A stretch of 10,281 nucleotides of DNA from CAZHOV01 sp964534315. Its GTDB lineage: Bacteria; Bacteroidota; Bacteroidia; Chitinophagales; Saprospiraceae. The notes below the pieces were generated by a model that saw only the letters and a list, made by a program, of their open reading frames with translations, had not been told where the DNA came from and ran no database searches. Both the position numbers and the translations under genes were made by a program. Shown piece after piece: positions 1-6,072 of this stretch; position 1 is the stretch's first letter; every line of letters begins with the position of its first letter. The stretch is taken from assembly GCA_964534315.1 (NCBI GenBank), contig CAZHOV010000195.1, positions 1 to 10,281 of the forward strand. Reading direction: 5' to 3'.

Positions 1-110
1 AAAGGTCAACAGCATCCTGCTTAAAAGCAAGATGGGGTGGGGTTGATGGATACCTAAATTTTTACAAAAATCATCCACAAAAATGAATATTTCAATCAGC
101 TTATTTTCGT

Positions 111-118
111 TAAATTTG
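111..118 (+). promoter_or_regulatory. Bacteroidota-type -7 promoter element
   Basis: The octamer TAAATTTG matches the Bacteroidota -7 consensus TAnnTTTG at every fixed position. It sits in an AT-rich stretch and is followed by GCAGC. I see no clear -33 TTG element at the right distance, so this is half of a promoter at best. A start site about 6-7 nt downstream would fall at roughly 124-126, right on the ATG of a tiny ORF and just before a terminator hairpin. Confidence 0.4.
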
Positions 119-124
119 CAGCTC

Positions 125-181
125 ATGAGGCTAGATTTTGGTTGGTTGAATTGGTCTTTAACCAAATTTCCAAAATTCTAG
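125..181 (+). other. Tiny ORF (18 codons) embedded in a terminator hairpin
   Basis: An ATG at 125 opens an 18-codon frame, MRLDFGWLNWSLTKFPKF, that stops with TAG at 179-181. It is almost exactly coextensive with the hairpin at 129-183. It contains two Trp codons three residues apart (W7 and W10). The upstream -7 element would put the transcript start at or next to the ATG, giving a leaderless message. It could be a leader peptide, a small RNA that is open by chance, or noise. No function is claimed. Confidence 0.2.
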
Positions 182-192
182 CCTTTTTTTTT
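129..192 (+). terminator. Rho-independent terminator
   Basis: The arm GGCTAGATTTTGG (129-141) pairs with CCAAAATTCTAGCC (170-183) with one bulged base. An inner stem forms from TTGGT and ACCAA. The 3' arm is followed by nine T residues (184-192). The T-tract is only on the plus-strand side, so it ends rightward transcription. The terminated transcript either comes from beyond the left edge or starts at the -7 element only about 15 nt upstream, in which case the product would be a roughly 65-nt RNA. Confidence 0.7.
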
Positions 193-250
193 AATTATTA
201 GGTTCTTTTTCAATCCTTTGAACCCAAACCTCACGTTAATTTAATGATCA

Positions 251-490
251 ATGTATTACGTTTATGCTATAAAATCGGAATTACGCAATTATATCTATGT
301 TGGATTAACGAATAACATAGAAAGACGGGTTGATGAGCATAATTCAGGATATAATAAAACGACAAAGCCTTACCGGCCATTTTTGTTGTTTTACACCAAA
401 GAATTGGAGACCAGAGTTGAAGCACGCGCACACGAAAAGTATCTGAAAGGGGCAAGTGGAAAGCGATTTTTAAGGTCACTTTTAGATTAG
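251..490 (+). CDS. Small GIY-YIG nuclease family protein
   Basis: This 79-residue protein is a stand-alone GIY-YIG domain of the UvrC/homing-endonuclease superfamily. The two signature strands appear as V4-Y5-A6 and Y16-V17-G18. The conserved arginine is at R25/R26 (ERRVDEHN), and the metal-binding glutamate is E62 in the ARAHEKYLK helix. All expected catalytic positions are present and the length is usual for the short single-domain family common in Bacteroidota. The biological role of these small proteins is mostly unknown. It is the only intact plus-strand gene in the window. A 12-codon fragment of a paralogue lies at 617-652, and a tRNA-like remnant follows directly downstream, suggesting a repeat or cassette context. 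Confidence 0.85.
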   Translation: MYYVYAIKSELRNYIYVGLTNNIERRVDEHNSGYNKTTKPYRPFLLFYTKELETRVEARAHEKYLKGASGKRFLRSLLD

Positions 491-497
491 AAACATT

Positions 498-568
498 GTA
501 CGGAACTGGTAGACCGCTGGACCTGCCTGCCTTCCTGTGGTCAGCAGGCAGGTTCCCCCCGCCGGTAC
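498..568 (+). pseudogene. Degenerate tRNA-Leu-like remnant
   Basis: The block around 501-520 (CGGAACTGGTAGAC followed by CGCTGGA) closely resembles the D-arm of class II tRNA-Leu, normally GGAAnTGGTAGACGCGCTGGA, with one G missing. At the other end, GGTTC and CCCCCCGCCGGTAC (551-568) resemble a T-arm remnant plus 3' acceptor strand. GTAC at 498-501 can pair with GTAC at 565-568. Between them the anticodon and variable arms are replaced by an inverted repeat (521-553), so this cannot be a working tRNA. The assignment rests on recognising the arms by eye and could be coincidental. Confidence 0.45.
521..553. repeat. Perfect 10-bp inverted repeat (CCTGCCTG-type palindrome)
   Basis: ACCTGCCTGC (521-530) and GCAGGCAGGT (544-553) are perfect reverse complements separated by 13 nt. 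It is far more GC-rich than its surroundings. Short palindromes built on CCTGCCTGC/GCAGGCAGG recur in intergenic regions of a number of Bacteroidota genomes, so this is probably one copy of a dispersed intergenic repeat. It lies inside the tRNA-Leu-like remnant. Confidence 0.6.
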
Positions 569-572
569 TTAA

Positions 573-604
573 AAGCTTAATGGTCTGAACCATTGGGCTT
601 TTTT
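573..604 (+). terminator. Rho-independent terminator, possibly bidirectional
   Basis: AAGCTTAATGGT (573-584) pairs with ACCATTGGGCTT (589-600) over 12 positions, two of them G-U wobbles, around a CTGA tetraloop. T residues run from 599 to 604. On the minus strand the same hairpin is followed by TTTT (complement of 571-574), so it may also stop the long leftward operon, whose last stop codon is about 50 nt away at 653. No other terminator for that operon is visible. Confidence 0.7.
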
Positions 605-616
605 AATTAATGGTCT

Positions 617-652
617 ATGTATTTCGTTTATGCATTAAAATCAGCAGATCGA
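617..652 (+). pseudogene. Truncated 5' fragment of a second GIY-YIG nuclease gene
   Basis: The twelve codons MYFVYALKSADR match the start of the intact GIY-YIG gene (MYYVYAIKS). At the DNA level 608-642 matches 242-276 at 30 of 35 positions, including bases upstream of the ATG. Similarity ends at about 652, the base before the stop codon of the convergent nuclease/UVR gene. The plus frame continues open to 871, but only as antisense to that gene and without any GIY-YIG features. I read this as a gene remnant cut by a deletion or insertion. Confidence 0.65.
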
Positions 653-1210
653 TTACTTTTTATTCTTCATTGCATCCCGAATCTTAGAGGCACTCTCAAA
701 ATCTTCCTTTGCCAAAACTTGGATAAGAAGTTGTTCCAATTCTTCAAGAGAGTAATCAGAGAGTTTTCCACGTTTATTGGTAAATGCTTTACTCGGACTG
801 TCCAGCACAACACCTGCTTCCTCCATAATGGCTTCTGTGGTAAAAATTGGACAGCCAAATCGAACTGCTAATGCAATGGCATCTGAGGAACGAGCATCCA
901 CTTCTAATGACGACCCATCTGCTTTTTTTCCGTTTAGCGTAGCATAAAAAATACCACCCTTCAAATTAGAGATAATAACTTCAGAAATTGTAACGCCTGA
1001 TAAATCTAAGGTGTTTTTAAAAAGGTCGTGGGTTAAAGGTCGACTGGGTTGCATTTTTTCCAATGATACAGCAATGGCTTGCGCCTCAAATCCACCGATG
1101 ATAATAGGAAGCCGGCGAAAGCCTTTCTGCTCTTCCAGGATAAGTGCATAGTTGCCTTTACTGGACTCACTATTTGCTAATGCAATAATATTAAGTTCAA
1201 CTTTCTTCAT
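653..1210 (-). CDS. Bifunctional nuclease (BFN/DUF151) domain protein with C-terminal UVR motif
   Basis: Residues 1-140 form a DUF151/bifunctional nuclease domain. Recognisable family segments include LPIIIGGFEAQAIA (34-47), PLTHDLF (58-64) and the VDARSSDAIALAVRFGCPIF stretch (104-123). Residues about 152-183 (SLEELEQLLIQVLAKEDFESASKIRDAM) form a UVR motif as in UvrB/UvrC. The domain pair is normal for Bacteroidota. Plant and thermophile relatives of BFN have been reported to have DNase and RNase activity; the bacterial role is unsettled. The start overlaps the 3' end of the preceding small gene by 14 nt, so it is translationally linked to the hydrogenase operon. The stop codon directly abuts a GIY-YIG gene fragment, so the native 3' flank seems to have been lost. 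Confidence 0.88.
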   Translation of the reverse strand: MKKVELNIIALANSESSKGNYALILEEQKGFRRLPIIIGGFEAQAIAVSLEKMQPSRPLTHDLFKNTLDLSGVTISEVIISNLKGGIFYATLNGKKADGSSLEVDARSSDAIALAVRFGCPIFTTEAIMEEAGVVLDSPSKAFTNKRGKLSDYSLEELEQLLIQVLAKEDFESASKIRDAMKNKK

Positions 1211-1430
1211 TGAGTTGCATATCCATTTTTATGAACTTACAAAGTTCTTCTACATCATCAAAAGGAGCTATTACCTGGTTAGCTTGTAATAATTTGAACA
1301 AATTTTTCCCTTCAATTTCTATAGAGTACCCCATGTTTAAATAAACTATTTTCTCTTCATGGGAAGTAACATCAATATCAAATTGTTTGAGAGCAAACAG
1401 CAAAAACTTTTTTGGGTCGTAATTTTCCAT
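1197..1430 (-). CDS. Small hypothetical protein, 77 aa
   Basis: I do not recognise this protein. It is acidic, soluble and without cysteine pairs (one Cys, at about residue 64), membrane segments or a signal peptide. The pattern suggests a small alpha/beta fold: a helix at 5-16 (DPKKFLLFALKQF), strands around 28-40 (IVYLNMGYSIEIEG), then helices. It starts 1 nt after the stop of the permease gene and its stop overlaps the start of the nuclease gene by 14 nt. This packing supports a real, co-translated gene. A role tied to the neighbouring nickel transporter or hydrogenase is only an inference from position. Confidence 0.7.
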   Translation of the reverse strand: MENYDPKKFLLFALKQFDIDVTSHEEKIVYLNMGYSIEIEGKNLFKLLQANQVIAPFDDVEELCKFIKMDMQLNEES

Positions 1431-1431
1431 T

Positions 1432-2052
1432 TTATACTAAGTTTTCAATCATTACATACCCGCCATAGCCGATACAAAGCAAAGAGGATAAAATAATCAA
1501 GCCTAATTGAAGGCTTTGATTGTCGGTCAGTTTTTTTGAAAAAGGTAAACTAAAAATCCCCGCTGCAACGAACATGCCTACAACGGAACCGATACCGAAA
1601 ATCAACAAGTAAATCATACTGTTAAAACTACTTTGTATTTCTGTCATAACTAACAAAACCAATGCCCCGCTTCCTGCCAGACCATGCACTAACCCCACAC
1701 CATAAGCCAGGTGGTGATTACTTTCGGCAACGATCATTTCAGTAGTTTTTTTATCTGATTTGAAGTATTGATGTAGCCGAAAGGTGCCTAACAAAACAAG
1801 CATTAAACCAACAATAGCCTCAAAGTATCCAAAAAAACCATTGAGAAAAGTAGCTTTTCCAAGAATCATGATGATACCGATCAAGAAGATCGTAGAAGTA
1901 TGTCCCAGACCCCAATAAATCCCATCTTTGATGGCTAAAATCAATCTATCTCTTTTCGTAACAATATTTCCTACCGCAACCAAATGGTCAGCTTCGAAAG
2001 CATGTCCAAAGCCGACTACAGCGGCAAATAGTAGAGGTAATGCTGTCTCCAT
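1432..2052 (-). CDS. Nickel/cobalt permease-like membrane protein (NicO/UreH/HupE type)
   Basis: This 206-residue integral membrane protein has about six hydrophobic segments (roughly 5-28, 46-64, 74-93, 115-137, 145-169 and 183-203). The first contains HAFEADH (17-23), which fits the HX4DH signature of nickel/cobalt transporters. Further conserved-looking histidines are H51 (GLGHTS) and H123 (GLVHGLAGSGAL). A charged loop with a double histidine (about 95-115) lies between segments 3 and 4. Inside a hyp operon the likely job is nickel uptake for the [NiFe] site. It starts 2 nt after the propeller gene and ends 1 nt before the 77-residue unknown. The exact subfamily (UreH-like or HupE-like) is not settled by eye, and cobalt transport is an alternative. 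Confidence 0.8.
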   Translation of the reverse strand: METALPLLFAAVVGFGHAFEADHLVAVGNIVTKRDRLILAIKDGIYWGLGHTSTIFLIGIIMILGKATFLNGFFGYFEAIVGLMLVLLGTFRLHQYFKSDKKTTEMIVAESNHHLAYGVGLVHGLAGSGALVLLVMTEIQSSFNSMIYLLIFGIGSVVGMFVAAGIFSLPFSKKLTDNQSLQLGLIILSSLLCIGYGGYVMIENLV

Positions 2053-2054
2053 AA

Positions 2055-3158
2055 TTAAAAATTTAAATGGTTAATGACTATTCGATGATTGCCCGTATCG
2101 GCTGCCACTAACGTAGTTCCTTCTATACAAATTTGAAATGGCCAGTACAAACTTCCCTCAGTACTCCAAATCGTATTTTTATTTTCACTACCCGTTGTGA
2201 AATCATCTTGACCAAGCAAATTATCTGCTTCTGTGTTATGAGCAACAGGAACGTTTTCAAACCATAATATCCGACTGCTTCCGGTATCAGCTACCCAAAG
2301 TCCATCTTTATAAAAACAAGTATCATAACACCAGTTTAAGGTATTGGCTTTAGGAAACCATCCAAATTGATTTTGTCCATTCGCATCAAAAGAGGGTTGA
2401 CCAATAATTACATCTGCGCTTTGGTGAAAAGCCGTCGTCCAATCATGCCAAAGTAACACTCGATAGTATTGTGTATCTGTTATGGTCATTTGCCCGGAAG
2501 GGCTCACTTTTACCGAATAGGGCCAGATAGGGTTATTGTGGTCATAATCTCTTTCCCGGAAGTTAGTTTTCCCTATGACATTATCGGCAGTCGCAAAATT
2601 TTGAGTGGGAATATTTTCAAAATATAAGACCCGACGGTTTCCTGTATCAGCAATCCAAAGCTGTTGGCCATCTGAAAAAACACCGTATGGCCAGTTTAAC
2701 GATTGAGCAGAAGGAGTATGACTGATGCCTCTTATATTGGGTTCATTACTTTTAAAATCAGGTTGCCCAATAACAACGTCCGCTGGTTGTCCATCCTGCG
2801 CAGGCATTTGCAGCCAAATCAAAACCCGATGATTCCAAGCATCCGCTACGATAAGTTTTTTACCATCTGACCAAATTCCGGATGGATAAAACAGGCTCGA
2901 AGCACTTACCTTCCCACTTGCATTTCTTCCTGTTTTTTCTTTTGCATTTTGACCTAAAACAATAGCTGGTTTCTCAAATTCGGAGTTTGGTAATTTATTC
3001 CAAATAAATAATCTATTCTGTGCCGTGTCAGCGACGAATAATTTATTCCGCACTAAGAACACCCCTCTTGGTGCCAGTAAAGGACTATCTTCAGCACCCT
3101 TAAAGAGCTGTGTTTTGGTTATTAATTTTTCTAATGTTATGTTTTCGGTTTTTTTCAT
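2055..3158 (-). CDS. NHL-repeat six-bladed beta-propeller protein
   Basis: The 367-residue protein is built from six repeats of about 60 residues. Each has a core of the form (L)xVADTxxxRVLxW/F, with the conserved A/T-D pair at about residues 43, 105, 170, 227, 290 and 353. The first five are followed by a second element of the type ADxVIGQxxF (for example 126-135, 191-200, 248-257 and 311-320). This regularity predicts a closed six-bladed propeller. There is no signal peptide or transmembrane segment, so it should be cytoplasmic, unlike many exported NHL proteins. It lies between the haemoglobin and the permease with 1- and 2-nt gaps. A binding or scaffold role in hydrogenase assembly is inferred; no catalytic residues are evident. 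Confidence 0.85.
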   Translation of the reverse strand: MKKTENITLEKLITKTQLFKGAEDSPLLAPRGVFLVRNKLFVADTAQNRLFIWNKLPNSEFEKPAIVLGQNAKEKTGRNASGKVSASSLFYPSGIWSDGKKLIVADAWNHRVLIWLQMPAQDGQPADVVIGQPDFKSNEPNIRGISHTPSAQSLNWPYGVFSDGQQLWIADTGNRRVLYFENIPTQNFATADNVIGKTNFRERDYDHNNPIWPYSVKVSPSGQMTITDTQYYRVLLWHDWTTAFHQSADVIIGQPSFDANGQNQFGWFPKANTLNWCYDTCFYKDGLWVADTGSSRILWFENVPVAHNTEADNLLGQDDFTTGSENKNTIWSTEGSLYWPFQICIEGTTLVAADTGNHRIVINHLNF

Positions 3159-3159
3159 G

Positions 3160-3567
3160 CTAATTATTGAGTTCTTTTCTCATTTGTTCGAGATGGTCCA
3201 TTTTCATTTTTATGATAGTAGCGATAGACAGCGCTCTGTCCTTTGCTCCTTTTGCCTTTTCACCTTCAAAAAGTTCGTCAACAGTTGAATTAAAAAGCGC
3301 TAACCAATTATTGAAATGCTCTTCATTCAATCGGTAGTGATATTTCTGATTAAGGTCTAGGTGAATATCTACCAGGTTCCTTTTATATTTTCCTACTTGA
3401 AATAATACACTTTCCCAAAAATCAACTATGATGTCCAAATGAGTTAAAACATCTATTTGTGCGATATCCAAAAAGATATGTTTGAACTCCTCATCCTTTA
3501 GTAACTTTTCATAAAAAGCGCTCACTAACTTTCTAATATCTTTTCTATTTTGGATATCATCTTGCAT
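3160..3567 (-). CDS. Group III truncated haemoglobin
   Basis: The 135-residue globin aligns by eye with the group III truncated haemoglobin Ctb of Campylobacter jejuni. Tyr19 (in SAFYEKL) corresponds to B10, His43 to E7, His69 (in IHLDL) to the proximal F8 histidine, and Trp88 (in NNWLALF) to G8 Trp. All haem-pocket residues typical of the group are present, so it should bind haem and O2 or NO in the cytoplasm. It begins 2 nt after hypE and ends 1 nt before the propeller gene, so it is embedded in the hydrogenase maturation operon. Oxygen or NO handling during assembly of an O2-sensitive metal centre is a reasonable inference but is not shown by sequence. Confidence 0.88.
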   Translation of the reverse strand: MQDDIQNRKDIRKLVSAFYEKLLKDEEFKHIFLDIAQIDVLTHLDIIVDFWESVLFQVGKYKRNLVDIHLDLNQKYHYRLNEEHFNNWLALFNSTVDELFEGEKAKGAKDRALSIATIIKMKMDHLEQMRKELNN

Positions 3568-3569
3568 TA

Positions 3570-4643
3570 TTAACAGATTCTGGGTAGTTGCTCTCCAACT
3601 AGCATATTGACGACTCGCCTACCGCCGATTTGGCTGGTCAAAATAACCTGACGCGGATGTGTTTCAACTACGTCACCAATGATAGAAGCATTGGAACAAC
3701 CTTCATAAGACCTCATTTTTTCAATCATCGCATCCGCAATAGCTGCATCCACAATAGCGATAAAAACGCCTTCATTCGCTACGTAAAGTGGATCAAGTCC
3801 TAATATTTCACAAGCTCCGTTAACCTGTTCATCAATGGGAATATCTTTTTGGGAGACGTCAATCCCCATTTTAGTATCTCTTGCAATTTCGGTCAAAACA
3901 GTGCCAACGCCGCCCCTTGTCGGATCACGTAGCAAGTGAATTGCATTTCCAAATTCATCCAGTAATTCTTTGACGATATGATTCAAATTTCGGGTATCGC
4001 TTTCAATGGTGGTTTCAAATTCCAATCCTTCCCGTATAGACATTATTGCAATACCATGTGTTGCCAGATTATTGCTGAGAATAATTTTATCACCAACTGC
4101 TACATTGGCAATATCGATATTGGCTTTTTGGTGTATTTGCCCGACACCGGTAGTATTAATAAATATTTTATCTCCTTTTCCTCGTTCAACCACCTTTGTA
4201 TCGCCGGTTACAACTTGGACTCCTGATTGCTCACAAGCAAATTTTATAGCAACAAGAATCTCCCAAAACTCCTTCATGGTTAAGCCTTCCTCAATGATAA
4301 AACTCAGGGAAAGAAATTGAGGAATAGCCCCGCACATTGCCAAATCATTAACTGTTCCGTTGACCGCTAATTCACCAATATTACCGCCCGGGAAAAAGAT
4401 TGGAGAAATGACAAAGCTATCAGTGGTAAAAGCTGTTCTCCCGGTCAGCTTTATCGTCGCTCCGTCATGTCGTTTATCCAAAAGATCATTTTTTAGCAAA
4501 TCGAACACACCGCTATCCAATAATCTATTCGTCAACAAACCACCACTTCCGTGCCCTAAGGTGATCATATCGAAATCCAACTTAGGCATTGGACAGGACA
4601 ATTGCATTTTTATTTTTTTCTCTTTTTGAGATGCTACTTCCAT
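3570..4643 (-). CDS. hypE: Hydrogenase expression/formation protein HypE
   Basis: HypE accepts the carbamoyl group from HypF on its C-terminal cysteine and dehydrates it with ATP to a thiocyanate, the source of the CN ligands of the [NiFe] site. The 357-residue protein has the PurM-like ATP-binding features HGSGG (31-35) and DTxVVERGKGD, plus the DPTRGG segment. It ends in PRIC with the essential terminal cysteine, C357. An alternative start exists at Met13. The chosen start follows the hypD stop by 3 nt. The stop is 2 nt before the globin gene. Confidence 0.96.
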   Translation of the reverse strand: MEVASQKEKKIKMQLSCPMPKLDFDMITLGHGSGGLLTNRLLDSGVFDLLKNDLLDKRHDGATIKLTGRTAFTTDSFVISPIFFPGGNIGELAVNGTVNDLAMCGAIPQFLSLSFIIEEGLTMKEFWEILVAIKFACEQSGVQVVTGDTKVVERGKGDKIFINTTGVGQIHQKANIDIANVAVGDKIILSNNLATHGIAIMSIREGLEFETTIESDTRNLNHIVKELLDEFGNAIHLLRDPTRGGVGTVLTEIARDTKMGIDVSQKDIPIDEQVNGACEILGLDPLYVANEGVFIAIVDAAIADAMIEKMRSYEGCSNASIIGDVVETHPRQVILTSQIGGRRVVNMLVGEQLPRIC

Positions 4644-4646
4644 GAA

Positions 4647-5759
4647 TTATACTGTTTGTGCTTCCAGATTATTGATCATATCCGAGAAGTGGTAATAAGC
4701 TGCGCATGCCCCCTCTGAACTCACCATCGGTGCTCCTAACGGTTTTTCTGGTTTGCATTTAGTACCAAAGTTGGGACAGTCAAAAGGTTTTTTAAGCCCT
4801 TTCATAATAGCTCCTGCAATACACTCTTCATTTTCGGGGGCTTCCGGAATATTAACCGCAAATTTCTTTTTTGCATCAAAGGATTCATATTGATCTTTGA
4901 CTTGATAACCACTTAGCGGAATGATATCCATTCCTCGCCACATTCTGTCAGTTATTTCAAATACTTCATAAATGGTTTCTATTGCTTTTGGATTCCCATT
5001 TTCACGTACCATTCGTGCGTATTGGTTCTCAAGTTTAGCCTCTCCGTTTTCAAGTTGCTTTACCGTCATTAAAATGCCTTGCAAAATATCAACCGGCTCA
5101 AATCCTGTTATCACGATGGGGACATTGAATTTTTCAACCAAAGGATAATATTCTTGCGTCCCCATGATGGTGCAAACATGACCTGCCGCTAAAAAGCCTT
5201 CTACCACGCATTCTTCATCACTCACTAAGGCCTCCATAGCAGGTGGTACTAACACATGAGAAGCCAAAATGGAATAGTTATCCAATCCTATTCTATTGGC
5301 ATGGACAACAGAAAGCGCATTGGCGGGAGCGGTCGTCTCAAAACCAACAGCGAAGAAAACAACTTGTCTGTCTGGATTATTTTCTGCAATTTTCACTGCT
5401 TCAAGAGGAGAATATAAAATCCGGATGTCTGCCCCATTTGCTTTAGCTTCAAGTAAACTTTTTTCTGAGCCGGGTACACGGAGCATATCGCCAAAGGAGC
5501 AAAGGATGACTCCTTTTTCTTCGGCAAGATAAACGGCTTTATCAATCAAGTTCAAAGGTGTCACACAAACCGGACAGCCCGGACCATGTACCATATTGAT
5601 TTCTTTTGGCAACATGTTGAGGATACCATTTTTGACTAAACTATGGGTCTGACCACCACATACCTCCATGATCGTCCAGGGGCGGGTAACTGTTCTTTTG
5701 ATTTCCTCCAAATAGCGCTGTGCCAATTCGGGATCTCGATATTCTGTTAAAAATTTCAT
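4647..5759 (-). CDS. hypD: Hydrogenase formation protein HypD
   Basis: HypD is the [4Fe-4S] scaffold that, with HypC, assembles the Fe(CN)2CO unit. Conserved segments are all present: EVCGGQTH (32-39) with C34 and H39; GPGCPVC (59-65) with C62 and C65, the redox pair; GFETTAPA (139-146); and ITGFEPVDILQG (217-228). The cluster ligands near the C terminus are C313, C328, C335 and C352. At 370 residues it has full length. The start is 5 nt after the hypC stop and the stop is 3 nt before hypE. No odd substitutions are seen. Confidence 0.97.
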   Translation of the reverse strand: MKFLTEYRDPELAQRYLEEIKRTVTRPWTIMEVCGGQTHSLVKNGILNMLPKEINMVHGPGCPVCVTPLNLIDKAVYLAEEKGVILCSFGDMLRVPGSEKSLLEAKANGADIRILYSPLEAVKIAENNPDRQVVFFAVGFETTAPANALSVVHANRIGLDNYSILASHVLVPPAMEALVSDEECVVEGFLAAGHVCTIMGTQEYYPLVEKFNVPIVITGFEPVDILQGILMTVKQLENGEAKLENQYARMVRENGNPKAIETIYEVFEITDRMWRGMDIIPLSGYQVKDQYESFDAKKKFAVNIPEAPENEECIAGAIMKGLKKPFDCPNFGTKCKPEKPLGAPMVSSEGACAAYYHFSDMINNLEAQTV

Positions 5760-5764
5760 GGTGA

Positions 5765-6058
5765 TTATTTTTGATTGGTGTATTCCTCCTTATCAGGTAG
5801 GAAATCAGAAATATTTAATTCGTCTGCCACCTCGCCCATTTCTTCTAAATACTGAAAAGTCTTTTTGGCCTCATCTTCATCAACTATACTAATCGCAACG
5901 CCAACATGAACGAGTACATAATCGTCTACCTTTGCTTGCGGCACCATTTCCAAGCTGGCTTCTTTGATGATACCACCGAAGGAAACTTTTGCCATTCGCA
6001 CCAATCCGTCAAATTTGGATTCGATAGATCTAACTTTACCGGGAATCGCTAAACACAT
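5765..6058 (-). CDS. hypC: Hydrogenase assembly chaperone HypC
   Basis: HypC is a small chaperone that binds HypD and the large-subunit precursor and carries the iron unit. The N terminus MCLAIPGKV includes the essential Cys2. His51 lies in DDYVLVHVGVAI, at the same position as the functionally important H51 of E. coli HypC. The core fold ends near residue 80, and the remaining acidic tail (about 80-97) is typical in length for the family. It starts 14 nt after the hypB stop and ends 5 nt before hypD. Confidence 0.96.
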   Translation of the reverse strand: MCLAIPGKVRSIESKFDGLVRMAKVSFGGIIKEASLEMVPQAKVDDYVLVHVGVAISIVDEDEAKKTFQYLEEMGEVADELNISDFLPDKEEYTNQK

Positions 6059-6072
6059 GATTGTTTGATTTA

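Noticed and set aside
3..86. Possible C-terminal tail of a plus-strand gene entering from the left edge
   Set aside because: The frame is open for only 27 codons before TGA at 84-86 and shows no recognisable motif. In AT-rich DNA this length is expected by chance.
521..553. CRISPR-like repeat or integrase attachment site
   Set aside because: There is a single inverted repeat with no regularly spaced direct copies, and no integrase gene or matching second site is present in the window.
267..593. 108-codon minus-strand frame over the GIY-YIG gene and tRNA-like region
   Set aside because: It lies antisense to a gene with intact catalytic motifs and translates through the inverted repeat; no protein family resemblance.
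617..871. 84-codon plus-strand frame starting with the GIY-YIG fragment
   Set aside because: After codon 12 it is purely antisense to the nuclease/UVR gene and loses all GIY-YIG features, so only the fragment is reported.
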